Assembly (NCBI GenBank): GCA_030682505.1
Contig: JAUXOH010000384.1
Span: 1-14,319, forward strand
Direction of reading: 5' to 3'
Length of the DNA: 14,319 bases
Origin: Candidatus Didemnitutus sp.
Lineage (GTDB): Bacteria; Verrucomicrobiota; Verrucomicrobiia; Opitutales; Opitutaceae
In this document: in pieces, positions 1 to 7,209 of the stretch
How the letters are laid out: each line of letters starts with the position of its first letter
How positions within the stretch are numbered: position 1 is the first letter of the stretch
The notes under the pieces: generated by a model
Databases searched by the model: none
Told to the model about the DNA's origin: nothing
What the model saw: only the letters and a program-made list of their open reading frames with translations
Translations under genes and position numbers: made by a program

Positions 1-171
1 GGTCGTCGCGGCGGAACTGCAGCGGTGACCCATCGCGGGGCGCGAGGATGGACCTTGCGCCCGCGTCAGCCGGGAAGCCTTGCCCCCAGCCGTTCAGTTC
101 CCGTTTCAAAGCCTGTCATCACGGAAGCGGAACTTGCCGCCGGGCCCATCCTCCGTCCACTCTGCTTGTTC
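1..171. other. Upstream region of aroG, no gene seen
   Basis: The plus-strand aroG frame is open upstream to about position 25. The extra ~49 residues are Arg/Pro/Ser-rich and match nothing in the DAHP synthase family, whose members are about 350 aa from the ATG at 172. I see no convincing promoter, RNA gene or Shine-Dalgarno site here. It may hold the aroG leader or the end of an unseen neighbouring gene. Confidence 0.4.
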
Positions 172-1227
172 ATGCAGAAGACGTCGGACATCAATGTTGT
201 CGAAACCCGCGCGCTGCCTTCACCGGCGGAGCTGCTGCAGGAATTGCCCAAGACCGATGCCCAGGCGGATTTTGTCACCCAAGCCCGGCGCGAAATCCAT
301 CGGCTCATCTTTACCGCCGACAAGCGCTTCCTGTTGATCATCGGTCCCTGTTCCATTCATGACCTCGCGGCGGGCCGCGACTACGCCCGCCGCCTGGCGA
401 CCTTGGCGCGCGAAGTGTCAGACCGGGTGATGGTGGTGATGCGCGTCTATTTTGAGAAGCCCCGCACCACGGTCGGTTGGAAGGGCCTGGTGATGGATCC
501 GCACCTTGACGGCACCCACGACATCGCGGCCGGTTTGCGCCTCGGCCGTACCTTTCTCCGCGACGTGCTCGACCTTGGCCTGCCGACCGCCACCGAGTTT
601 CTCGATCCCATCACTCCGCAATACGTCGCCGACCTCGTTTGTTGGGGTGCCATCGGTGCCCGCACGGCGGAGTCGCAGACGCACCGCCAGATGGCCTCGG
701 GCCTCTCGATGCCGCTCGGGTTCAAGAACGGCACCGACGGTTCCATCGCGACCGCCGTCAATGCCATCAAAGCCGCCGGACACCCGCACACGTTCCTCGG
801 CATCAACCTCGACGGTTCCGCCTCGGCCATCATCACCCGGGGCAACCCCGACTGCCATGTTGTCCTCCGGGGAGGCTCCTCCGGTCCGAACTATTCCGCC
901 GCGCATCTTGCCCAAGCCGAGCAGCTCCTCGTCCACGCCGGTCTGCGGCCGGCGATCCTCGTGGATTGCTCGCATGACAATTCGGCCAAGCAACCCGAGC
1001 ATCAACCCGCAGTTTTGCGCGATCTCCTCACCCAGCTTGCGGCCGGCAACACGTCGATCATGGGTGCGATGATCGAAAGCAATCTCGGAGCGGGCAACCA
1101 GGCCTTTCCCCAGTCAAAGGACCAGCTCCGCTATGGCGTTTCGATCACCGATGGCTGCCTCGACTGGCCGACGACTGAGCGCCTCGTCCGCGAACTGCAC
1201 GCGGCCCTTGCCCCGCAATCGGCCTGA
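172..1227 (+). CDS. aroG: 3-deoxy-D-arabino-heptulosonate 7-phosphate (DAHP) synthase, class I AroG/AroF/AroH type
   Basis: A 351-aa cytosolic enzyme that condenses phosphoenolpyruvate and erythrose 4-phosphate, the first step of the shikimate pathway to aromatic amino acids. Family residues are all visible: the metal Cys60 in GPCSIHD, Arg91/Lys96 in the RVYFEKPRTT segment, the block GARTAESQTHRQMASG at about 162-177, Lys185 in GFKNGTDG, Arg233 in VLRGG, His268 in DCSHDN, Glu302 in MIESNL and Asp327 in SITDGCLDW. These match the known metal- and substrate-binding residues of E. coli AroG, so it should be active. The ATG at 172 gives the usual ~350-aa length; a longer open frame from about 25 looks non-coding. 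No clear Shine-Dalgarno site precedes it. It is convergent with gspF (44-bp gap) and unrelated to it in function. Which aromatic amino acid inhibits it cannot be told from the sequence, so aroG is a family-level symbol. Confidence 0.95.
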   Translation: MQKTSDINVVETRALPSPAELLQELPKTDAQADFVTQARREIHRLIFTADKRFLLIIGPCSIHDLAAGRDYARRLATLAREVSDRVMVVMRVYFEKPRTTVGWKGLVMDPHLDGTHDIAAGLRLGRTFLRDVLDLGLPTATEFLDPITPQYVADLVCWGAIGARTAESQTHRQMASGLSMPLGFKNGTDGSIATAVNAIKAAGHPHTFLGINLDGSASAIITRGNPDCHVVLRGGSSGPNYSAAHLAQAEQLLVHAGLRPAILVDCSHDNSAKQPEHQPAVLRDLLTQLAAGNTSIMGAMIESNLGAGNQAFPQSKDQLRYGVSITDGCLDWPTTERLVRELHAALAPQSA

Positions 1228-1271
1228 GAAATTCTCAGATAAGTTCCGCCGCGGACGCCGCCGCCGCGGGT

Positions 1272-2522
1272 TCAGAACTTGAAACTCGCGCTGACTTGGA
1301 AGACGGCGGAGACAATCGCGTAGGCGATGAAGGCCACGAAGCTGAACGCAAAGAGCAGCACGCCGCTGGAAATCAATTGCGTGATCATCTGGACCTGCCG
1401 GGAAATGTCTTCCTGAAAAGATTGCGCGATGGCCCGGAGGCTGGGTCCGAGCTGGCCGGTGCTCTCGCCGACGGCCAGCCGGTCGATCACCAGCGGGGGA
1501 AAACACTCTGTCTTCGCCAGCGAATTGGAAAGACTCTCTCCCTCGAGCACCCGGTCGGTGGCGTCGCGAAAGGCGCCCCGCAAAGAATGGTTGGCAATGG
1601 TGCGTTCCGTCATGCGCAGGGCCTCGGCGGTGGTCACGCCATTCTCCAGCAGCACGGCGAGCGTGGAACTGAAGTTGTGAATGGTGGAGGCGATGACAAA
1701 GGGCCCGGCCACGGGCACCGCCAGGACGAGTTGGTCCGTCGTGGTGCGTCCGGCGGGCGATTTGCGCCAGCGCCAGAAAGCCACGACTGCAATGGCGCCG
1801 GCGATGAGGACGAACAAGCCGTAGTTCAGGATGAAGTCGGAAAGTCCGACGAGCAGCCGCGTGGCCCAGGGCAGTTTGCCGCCGAGCGAGGAGAGCAGGG
1901 TCTGCAGCCGCGGGAGCAGAAAGAAGATGAAGAAGAGAATGACGCCGATCGCCACCGTGCAGATGAAAAGCGGGTAGGCGAGGGCGGTCGTGAGCTGGCG
2001 GCGCATTTCGCGTTGCACCGTGTAGTGCTTGATCAGGCGCTCCAGCACCTCGCGCAGATTGCCAGTGGCTTCGCCGGCGGCGATGAGGTTGACGGCGTGT
2101 CCGCTGAATACGCCGGGCATCGACTCAAGCGCCTGCGACAGGGGCAGGCCTTCGCTCAGTCGTTCCCAGAGCGCAGCGCACAAGGCGCGCAGGCGTTTTT
2201 CCTGCAGGCGTTGCCCGAGCAGGCGCACGGCTTCGCCGGCGGGCATGCCGCTGCCAATCAACTCGGAAAGCGCTTGGAGAAAGGGGAGCTGAAGATCGGG
2301 TCCCGCTTTGGCGCCGCGAGTCGAGGCAACGGGCTCACTGCTGACGCCGGGGGAAGCGCCGGCCTTGCGGCCGGGAGGAGCGGCGACAACTTCCTCCAAG
2401 CGCAGGGGTTGCAGGCCCCGCGCCGCGAGCAGGCGCGCAGCGTCCTTGCGGTTCGGGGCGTCGAGGGTGGCCTCGACACTTTGGCCACTGGAGGAACGAG
2501 CCGTGTAGGCGAAACGGGGCAT
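1272..2522 (-). CDS. gspF: Type II secretion system inner-membrane platform protein GspF
   Basis: A 416-aa polytopic inner-membrane protein that couples the GspE ATPase to pseudopilus assembly. The start MPRFAYTARSSSGQ is typical of GspF/PilC. Two T2SSF repeats are visible, the first around residues 95-215 and the second around 280-405. Hydrophobic segments lie at about 165-190 (AYPLFICTVAIGVILFFIFF), 215-240 and 378-410. Both repeats carry the family pattern of a helical bundle with a GExTG-like turn (AGEATGNLREVLERL and VGESTGQLGPSLRAI). A Pro/Ser/Gly-rich linker of about 30 residues (roughly 45-80) separates the N-terminal segment from the first repeat. It starts 16 bp after gspE and is presumably cotranscribed. 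No strong Shine-Dalgarno site. A type IV pilus PilC is the alternative, but the adjacent gspD-gspE order favours GspF. Confidence 0.92.
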   Translation of the reverse strand: MPRFAYTARSSSGQSVEATLDAPNRKDAARLLAARGLQPLRLEEVVAAPPGRKAGASPGVSSEPVASTRGAKAGPDLQLPFLQALSELIGSGMPAGEAVRLLGQRLQEKRLRALCAALWERLSEGLPLSQALESMPGVFSGHAVNLIAAGEATGNLREVLERLIKHYTVQREMRRQLTTALAYPLFICTVAIGVILFFIFFLLPRLQTLLSSLGGKLPWATRLLVGLSDFILNYGLFVLIAGAIAVVAFWRWRKSPAGRTTTDQLVLAVPVAGPFVIASTIHNFSSTLAVLLENGVTTAEALRMTERTIANHSLRGAFRDATDRVLEGESLSNSLAKTECFPPLVIDRLAVGESTGQLGPSLRAIAQSFQEDISRQVQMITQLISSGVLLFAFSFVAFIAYAIVSAVFQVSASFKF

Positions 2523-2538
2523 CAGCGGATTTGTCGGC

Positions 2539-4248
2539 TTACTTTTCGACCACGGTGATAACGCGCAGCACTTCTTCCAAGGTGGTGTGACCGGCCATCA
2601 CCTTGGACCAGCCGGATTGCTCGAGCGGGCGCATGCCCTGATCGCGTGCCGCCTTGGCGAGCGTGCGAGTAGACTCGCGTTGCACGATCAGGTCGTGGAC
2701 GGAGTCGTCGGGTTTGAAGATTTCAAACAGGCCGATGCGCCCGCGGTAGCCGGTGCCGCGACAGCGCTCGCAACCCACGGGGTGCGGCACCTCGGCAATA
2801 CCCTCGGCGAGCGCCGGGTCGAGGCCGAGGATGGCGAGGGTGTCGCGCAACTTCACCGGGCTGATCGGCGTGCGGCCGGCGCAGTCCACGCAGAGGCGGC
2901 GGACGAGGCGCTGGGCGATGACCAGTTCGATCGCCGAGGCGACGAGGAAGGGCTCAATGCCCATGTCGACGAGGCGAGTGATGGCACCGGGCGCGTCGTT
3001 GGTGTGCAGCGTGGAGAAAACCAAGTGTCCGGTGAGCGAGGCGCGAATGGCGATGTCGGCGGTTTCGCGGTCGCGGATTTCACCGACCATGATGACGTCG
3101 GGGTCCTGCCGCAGCACGTGACGCAGGGCGCTGGCAAAGGTGAGGCCGATCTCGGGCCGCACCTGCATTTGGTTGGCACCCGGCACCTCGTATTCGATCG
3201 GGTCCTCGACGGTGACGATGCGCAGATCGGTGGAGTTGATCTTGCGGAGAAAGGCGTTGAGCGAAGTTGATTTGCCGGAACCGGTCGGACCGGTGACGAG
3301 CACAATGCCGTGGGGGTAACCAAGGATCTTGGTGATCTGCGCCTGTTCCTCGGCGTCCATGCCGAGGCGCTCCATGGTGTAGGCTTCCTTCTTCTGATTG
3401 AGGAGACGGAGGCTCACGCTCTCGGCGTAGATCGTGGGAATGGTCGAGACGCGGATATCGAGCGTGTTGTCGCCGGCACGGAAATTGATGCGGCCATCCT
3501 GCGGCAGGCGTTTTTCCGAGATGTTGAGACGCGCCATGATCTTCAGGCGCGAGATGATGGCGTCCTGGTAGCGCAGGAGATTCTCCGGCACCGACACCGG
3601 CACGAGGAGACCGTCGACCCGGTAGCGGATACGGAGCTGACCTTCCTGCGGCTCGAAATGAATGTCGGTCGCTCCGTCCTCGACGGCTTGGCCGATGATG
3701 TCGCGCACGAAGCGCACGACCGCAGCGTCAGTATCGGCCTCGATGTTGAGCGTCTGGCCGCTGGCAAAGGTATCGGGTTCTTCGCTGTCCTCGATCGAAC
3801 CGGCGCCCACGCCATAGTTTTCGATGACGAGCTGACGCAGCCGGTCGGCGGGGGCGAGATGCCAGGCGATGCGCCGGGAGGTAAAGGTCGCAAGCCAATC
3901 GCGCATTTCGTTGTCCGGCGGCCAAGCGGTGGCAAGATTCAGCGGCGCCTTCTCCGGCTCGGCGTCGGTGGCGGACGAACCCGCGAGGCGGATGGGCAAG
4001 ATCTGATAATCGTGCACGAGCCGTGCGGGGAGGGCAGCGACGGCAGCGGCGTCGGCGGTGAGAGCGGTGGCAATCGGCAGGCCGGTGGCGGATGCGAGAA
4101 ACGGCAGAATCGCGCCGGAGCCGAGTTGCCGGAAGACGCCGAGCAGTTCCTGCCGGTCGCCGCGGGGGGCTTCGAGCAGTTGGCGCAACTGGTCCGCATC
4201 GGGCCAGTCGCGCAGAAAATCAGGCGTCGCGACGAGGGGGGCGGCCAT
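2539..4248 (-). CDS. gspE: Type II secretion system assembly ATPase GspE
   Basis: A 569-aa cytoplasmic hexameric ATPase that powers pseudopilus extension. An N-terminal T2SSE-like region covers about residues 1-150. The motor domain has Walker A GPTGSGKS near residue 320, an Asp box after it (VEDPIEYEVPGANQMQV), Walker B DPDVIMVGEIRD near 385, and the His box STLHTNDAPGAI near 410. A four-Cys zinc site typical of GspE/PilB is seen as LCVDCAG near 453 and GCERCRGTGYRGR near 493. The ATG follows the gspD stop by 2 bp, which suggests translational coupling, since no clear Shine-Dalgarno site exists. PilB is a close relative, but the neighbouring secretin and F protein make a type II secretion role the best reading. 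Confidence 0.94.
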   Translation of the reverse strand: MAAPLVATPDFLRDWPDADQLRQLLEAPRGDRQELLGVFRQLGSGAILPFLASATGLPIATALTADAAAVAALPARLVHDYQILPIRLAGSSATDAEPEKAPLNLATAWPPDNEMRDWLATFTSRRIAWHLAPADRLRQLVIENYGVGAGSIEDSEEPDTFASGQTLNIEADTDAAVVRFVRDIIGQAVEDGATDIHFEPQEGQLRIRYRVDGLLVPVSVPENLLRYQDAIISRLKIMARLNISEKRLPQDGRINFRAGDNTLDIRVSTIPTIYAESVSLRLLNQKKEAYTMERLGMDAEEQAQITKILGYPHGIVLVTGPTGSGKSTSLNAFLRKINSTDLRIVTVEDPIEYEVPGANQMQVRPEIGLTFASALRHVLRQDPDVIMVGEIRDRETADIAIRASLTGHLVFSTLHTNDAPGAITRLVDMGIEPFLVASAIELVIAQRLVRRLCVDCAGRTPISPVKLRDTLAILGLDPALAEGIAEVPHPVGCERCRGTGYRGRIGLFEIFKPDDSVHDLIVQRESTRTLAKAARDQGMRPLEQSGWSKVMAGHTTLEEVLRVITVVEK

Positions 4249-4250
4249 GG

Positions 4251-6263
4251 TCAGCGGGAGGTGGGCGACAGCTGCAGGGCTTGGGAGATGCGCTCGCGTT
4301 GTTCCTTGGGCAGCTTGTCGACCTGTTCCAGTGCCGGGGCGATGTCGGCCGGCGTATTGGTGAGCACGGTGGGGCGGAGGAAGAACAACAGGTCGGTGCG
4401 CGTGTCCTCGCGGGAGCGGGAACCAAAAAGATCGCCGAGGAACGGAATGGGACCGAGGCGGCTGGTGCTCTTGGACTTGGAGGTGCGCTGCAGGCCGCCG
4501 AGCACGATGATCTCGCCGCTGCGCACGCTGACGAAGGACTCGGTGGTGCGGCGACCGATGCGGGGCTGCGGATTGCCGTCGATCGTGATATCGCCGAGGA
4601 TGTCGTTGACCTCCTGCTTGATCTCGAGCTGGACCGTGCCGTCGATGCCGATGAGCGGCTTGACCGAGAGCTGGATGCCGATGTCCTTCGACGAAACGGT
4701 GGAACGGTAACCGGTGCCGATGTTGCTCGACGCGGCGGTGGAGTCGTTGAGGTAGCTGCTGATGACGGGGCGTTGTTCACCGACGAAAAGCTTTCCCTCC
4801 TTGTTGTGGGTGGTGAGGATGTTCGGCTGGGAAAGGATGGTGGCGTTGTTCTTCCGCGGGGTCGTGGCGAGGGAGATGATGGCGGAGAGGTCGTAGTCGC
4901 CGGAGAGACCGGGCGTGCGGGTGGCCTCGGAAACGGCGAAGCCGGCCCCGGCGCCGGAAAAGCCGACGAGTTTGTCCCCCTCGATCTTCAGGCCGAGCGC
5001 GCTGATGCCGGATTGGGAGTTGTTGCCGAGCGAAACCTCGGCGATGACCACCTCAATGCGCACCTGGGCGAGGATGATGTCGATCTTGTCCACCAATTCG
5101 CCGATGAGACGGATGTCGTCGATCGTGCCGGAAACGACGATCGAGTTGCTGCGCTCCTCGGGCAGAATGGTGAGCAAGGTGCTGAACTGATTCGAGGGCT
5201 CGATGGAGAGATTCGCCCCGGTCGGGAGGGTGACCACCGCCGCGGTGGGGGACGGGGCGGTGCCACCGGGAGGCGGAATTATACTGGTGGGGCGGACCGA
5301 ATCCTGTCCGGCGGTGCGGGAGGCGTTGTTCTGCCCGGAGACGAGCTGGCTCAGGATCGAGGCGACGTCCTTGGCGGTGGCGTGTTTGAGGTAGATGACT
5401 TCGTTGCGGGTATTCGGATCCGATTTCACGTCGAGGCGCGCGATGAGGTCGTCGAAGAAGGCAAACTGGCGCGGGTCGGAAATGACGATGATCTGGTTGG
5501 TGCGGTCGTCGGGATTAAAGGAGGTGCTGGTGCCAAGCTGGGCCTGGAGCGGTCCGGAAAGGATGGTGCGCATCTTGTTCACGACCTCGCTGGCCTTGGC
5601 GTATTGCAGCGGGTAGAATTTCGGGTTCATGCCGCTGAGGGCTGGCTGGTCGAGGCGGGCCACCAGCACCTCGATGCGCTGCAGATTGCTCAACGAATCG
5701 GTGATGAGCGCCGCGTTGGCCTTGTCGAACACCACGGGGGGACTCCCGGCGCTGGGGCTGAGCAATTGCGCGATTTGCGGCATGAATTCCCCGACGCGAA
5801 GAAAGTTCAGTTGAAACAATTTGCTGGCGATGCGGCCGCTGGTGGGCAGGGCGAGCGTCGAGCCCTCGATCAGGTCGGGGGCTTCGGATTTGGCAACATT
5901 GAGTGCGGTGACCTTGAGGAAACGATCCCCGAGTGGCGTCAGGGCCACGCCATTAAGGTTGAGGAGGGTTTCGATGGCGCGGATGGCCTCGGAGCGTGTG
6001 ACCGACTCGCGCAGATTCACGGTGATGGCCGCGCCGGGGAGGGCTTGCGGGCGCAGGAGCGTCTTGCCGGTGAGACGTTCGAGTAGTGCGAGGACCTGAT
6101 CGATATTCTCGTCGCGCAACACGATCGGGCCGATGACCGGTTCTGAGTCCGTGGGGTTGGGCGCTGGAGCAGCGGCGCCCTGAGCTTGGGCCACGGCGGC
6201 GGTAATGCCAAGGAGGAGCGCGGCCAGCACGGATCTGAGAGGGGGGGGAAGAATGGACTTCAT
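4251..6263 (-). CDS. gspD: Type II secretion system outer-membrane secretin GspD
   Basis: A 670-aa secretin that forms the outer-membrane channel for folded substrates. The start at 6263 gives MKSILPPPLRSVLAALLLG, a Sec signal peptide with a likely cut after AVAQAQ. Periplasmic N0-N3 domains follow: N0 around residues 40-115, then repeats ending in patterns such as NAALITDSLSNLQRIEVLVA, NQIIVISDPRQFAFFDDLIA and NSIVVSGTIDDIRLIGELVD. The secretin core begins with VRIEVVIAEVSLGNNSQSG and ends with GEIIVLGGLQRTSKSKSTS then RLGPIPFLGDLFGSRS, both hallmark motifs. A Pro/Thr/Ser-rich insert lies within N3. The frame is open further upstream to 6674, but that part is not secretin-like and would cross the divergent intergenic region. 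First gene of gspD-gspE-gspF; gspC, the pseudopilins and L/M genes are not in the window. No Shine-Dalgarno site is evident. Confidence 0.94.
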   Translation of the reverse strand: MKSILPPPLRSVLAALLLGITAAVAQAQGAAAPAPNPTDSEPVIGPIVLRDENIDQVLALLERLTGKTLLRPQALPGAAITVNLRESVTRSEAIRAIETLLNLNGVALTPLGDRFLKVTALNVAKSEAPDLIEGSTLALPTSGRIASKLFQLNFLRVGEFMPQIAQLLSPSAGSPPVVFDKANAALITDSLSNLQRIEVLVARLDQPALSGMNPKFYPLQYAKASEVVNKMRTILSGPLQAQLGTSTSFNPDDRTNQIIVISDPRQFAFFDDLIARLDVKSDPNTRNEVIYLKHATAKDVASILSQLVSGQNNASRTAGQDSVRPTSIIPPPGGTAPSPTAAVVTLPTGANLSIEPSNQFSTLLTILPEERSNSIVVSGTIDDIRLIGELVDKIDIILAQVRIEVVIAEVSLGNNSQSGISALGLKIEGDKLVGFSGAGAGFAVSEATRTPGLSGDYDLSAIISLATTPRKNNATILSQPNILTTHNKEGKLFVGEQRPVISSYLNDSTAASSNIGTGYRSTVSSKDIGIQLSVKPLIGIDGTVQLEIKQEVNDILGDITIDGNPQPRIGRRTTESFVSVRSGEIIVLGGLQRTSKSKSTSRLGPIPFLGDLFGSRSREDTRTDLLFFLRPTVLTNTPADIAPALEQVDKLPKEQRERISQALQLSPTSR

Positions 6264-6597
6264 GCGAAAGGGCGGGAAAGCAGGGAGGAAGCGGTCCAAC
6301 GGGGACGAGCGTGGTAGAAGATACTCGGGGGGCGGCAGGAGGGAATTGAGGAACGACACGAAAATGGCGATCCGAACCGCGCAGCTTGGGCAGAAACCCG
6401 GGTAAGACAAGGGTGCGTTGGGTGGGGGAGGGTGGATCGCCGACGACGGCAAGGAACCGAATTTGGGCTGGGCGGTCGGGGTAGGTTGAGACGACGAAGC
6501 CCCCGGGTAAGTTTCCCGCGAAAAAACCGCACCCGGCGCAATGTCGCTCGCCGAGCCCTCGCAATTGATTACCGTATTGCTCCACAAGCTGACTCCT
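6264..6597. promoter_or_regulatory. Divergent intergenic region between gspD and the matrixin operon
   Basis: This 334-bp stretch has no supported gene and should hold the promoters for both directions. The 10-mer CCCGGGTAAG occurs twice in the same orientation, at 6397-6406 and 6502-6511, 105 bp apart; CCCGGG is a palindrome, so these could be paired operator sites. A G-rich tract follows the first copy (about 6410-6435). No minus-strand promoter for gspD was convincing by eye, and I recognise no riboswitch. Confidence 0.45.
6486..6513 (+). promoter_or_regulatory. Candidate sigma-70-type promoter for the secreted-protein/matrixin operon
   Basis: TTGAGA at 6486-6491 and TAAGTT at 6508-6513 are separated by 16 bp and lie about 85 bp before the ATG at 6598. 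The -10 element overlaps the second CCCGGGTAAG copy, so a protein bound there could control this promoter. The match is by eye and the -10 is weak. Confidence 0.28.
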
Positions 6598-7209
6598 ATG
6601 CGCACCTTTGCCTCTTTGTTTGTGCTGTTGCTTGGTCTCGCGGCGGCAGCCCCCGGCTTCGCCACCACCGTCATTGCACCGGAATTTCCGGAGCTCGTGA
6701 ATGGCTCCGACTACATCGTTCGCGCCAAGATCAAGCGCCTCACCTACGAGGCGAAACCCCGAGCGGGCAAGGAGCTGATCTTCACGAACATCGAGGTCGA
6801 GGTGCTCGAGGTTATCGCCGGCACGCCGCCCTCGCCGCTCGTCCTGACCATGCTCGGTGGCCAGCTGGGTGATCTCGAGCTTAGCGTCGACGGGGCGCCG
6901 AAGTTCGCCGTCGGCGACGAAGACATCCTGTTTGTCTCGGGTAACGGGAGGAATTTTCACCCCCTCCACGCGGTCATGCACGGGCGTTATCCGGTGCGCC
7001 ATGACAAGAAGACCGGCCGCGAATACATGACCCGCAACAACGGTGTCACGCTGGCCGATGTCGCCGAGGTGGCGCTGCCGCTGGTTGAAGGCCAGACCGC
7101 CGCGCTGCAGCAACGCCTGCGCCGGGTCGAGGATGCCCTCACCCCGGATGAATTCACCCGCCAAATCAGGGCCACTCGCGCCACCAAAGGAGTCCCCCGT
7201 GCCAAGTAA
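6598..7209 (+). CDS. Secreted protein of unknown function, partner of the matrixin protease
   Basis: A 203-aa protein starting MRTFASLFVLLLGLAAAAPG, a clear Sec signal peptide with a likely cut near PGFA-TT. The frame is open back to an ATG at 6541, but the later ATG puts the signal peptide at the N terminus. The mature part is mostly predicted beta (IVRAKIKRLTYEAK, FTNIEVEVLEVI, LVLTMLGGQLGDLELSVDG, FAVGDEDILFVSG) and contains no Cys or catalytic motif that I can identify. It has the look of a conserved secreted protein that I associate, from memory only, with matrixin genes in Verrucomicrobia. Its last 11 bases overlap the protease gene, whose Shine-Dalgarno site lies inside it, so the two are translationally coupled. 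A chaperone, inhibitor or accessory role for the protease is possible but is inference from position alone. Confidence 0.8.
   Translation: MRTFASLFVLLLGLAAAAPGFATTVIAPEFPELVNGSDYIVRAKIKRLTYEAKPRAGKELIFTNIEVEVLEVIAGTPPSPLVLTMLGGQLGDLELSVDGAPKFAVGDEDILFVSGNGRNFHPLHAVMHGRYPVRHDKKTGREYMTRNNGVTLADVAEVALPLVEGQTAALQQRLRRVEDALTPDEFTRQIRATRATKGVPRAK

Noticed and set aside
25..171. Longer aroG start upstream of 172
   Set aside because: The added ~49 residues are low-complexity and would exceed the normal family length; conserved AroG sequence begins after the ATG at 172.
1228..1271. Bidirectional terminator between aroG and gspF
   Set aside because: Only a short GC-rich CCGCGG pairing is present, with no T-run on either side.
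4092..6086. A 664-codon open frame on the plus strand opposite gspD/gspE
   Set aside because: It is antisense to well-supported gspD and gspE, is Gly/Asp/Glu/Arg-rich in the way of GC-rich shadow frames, and has no recognisable domain.
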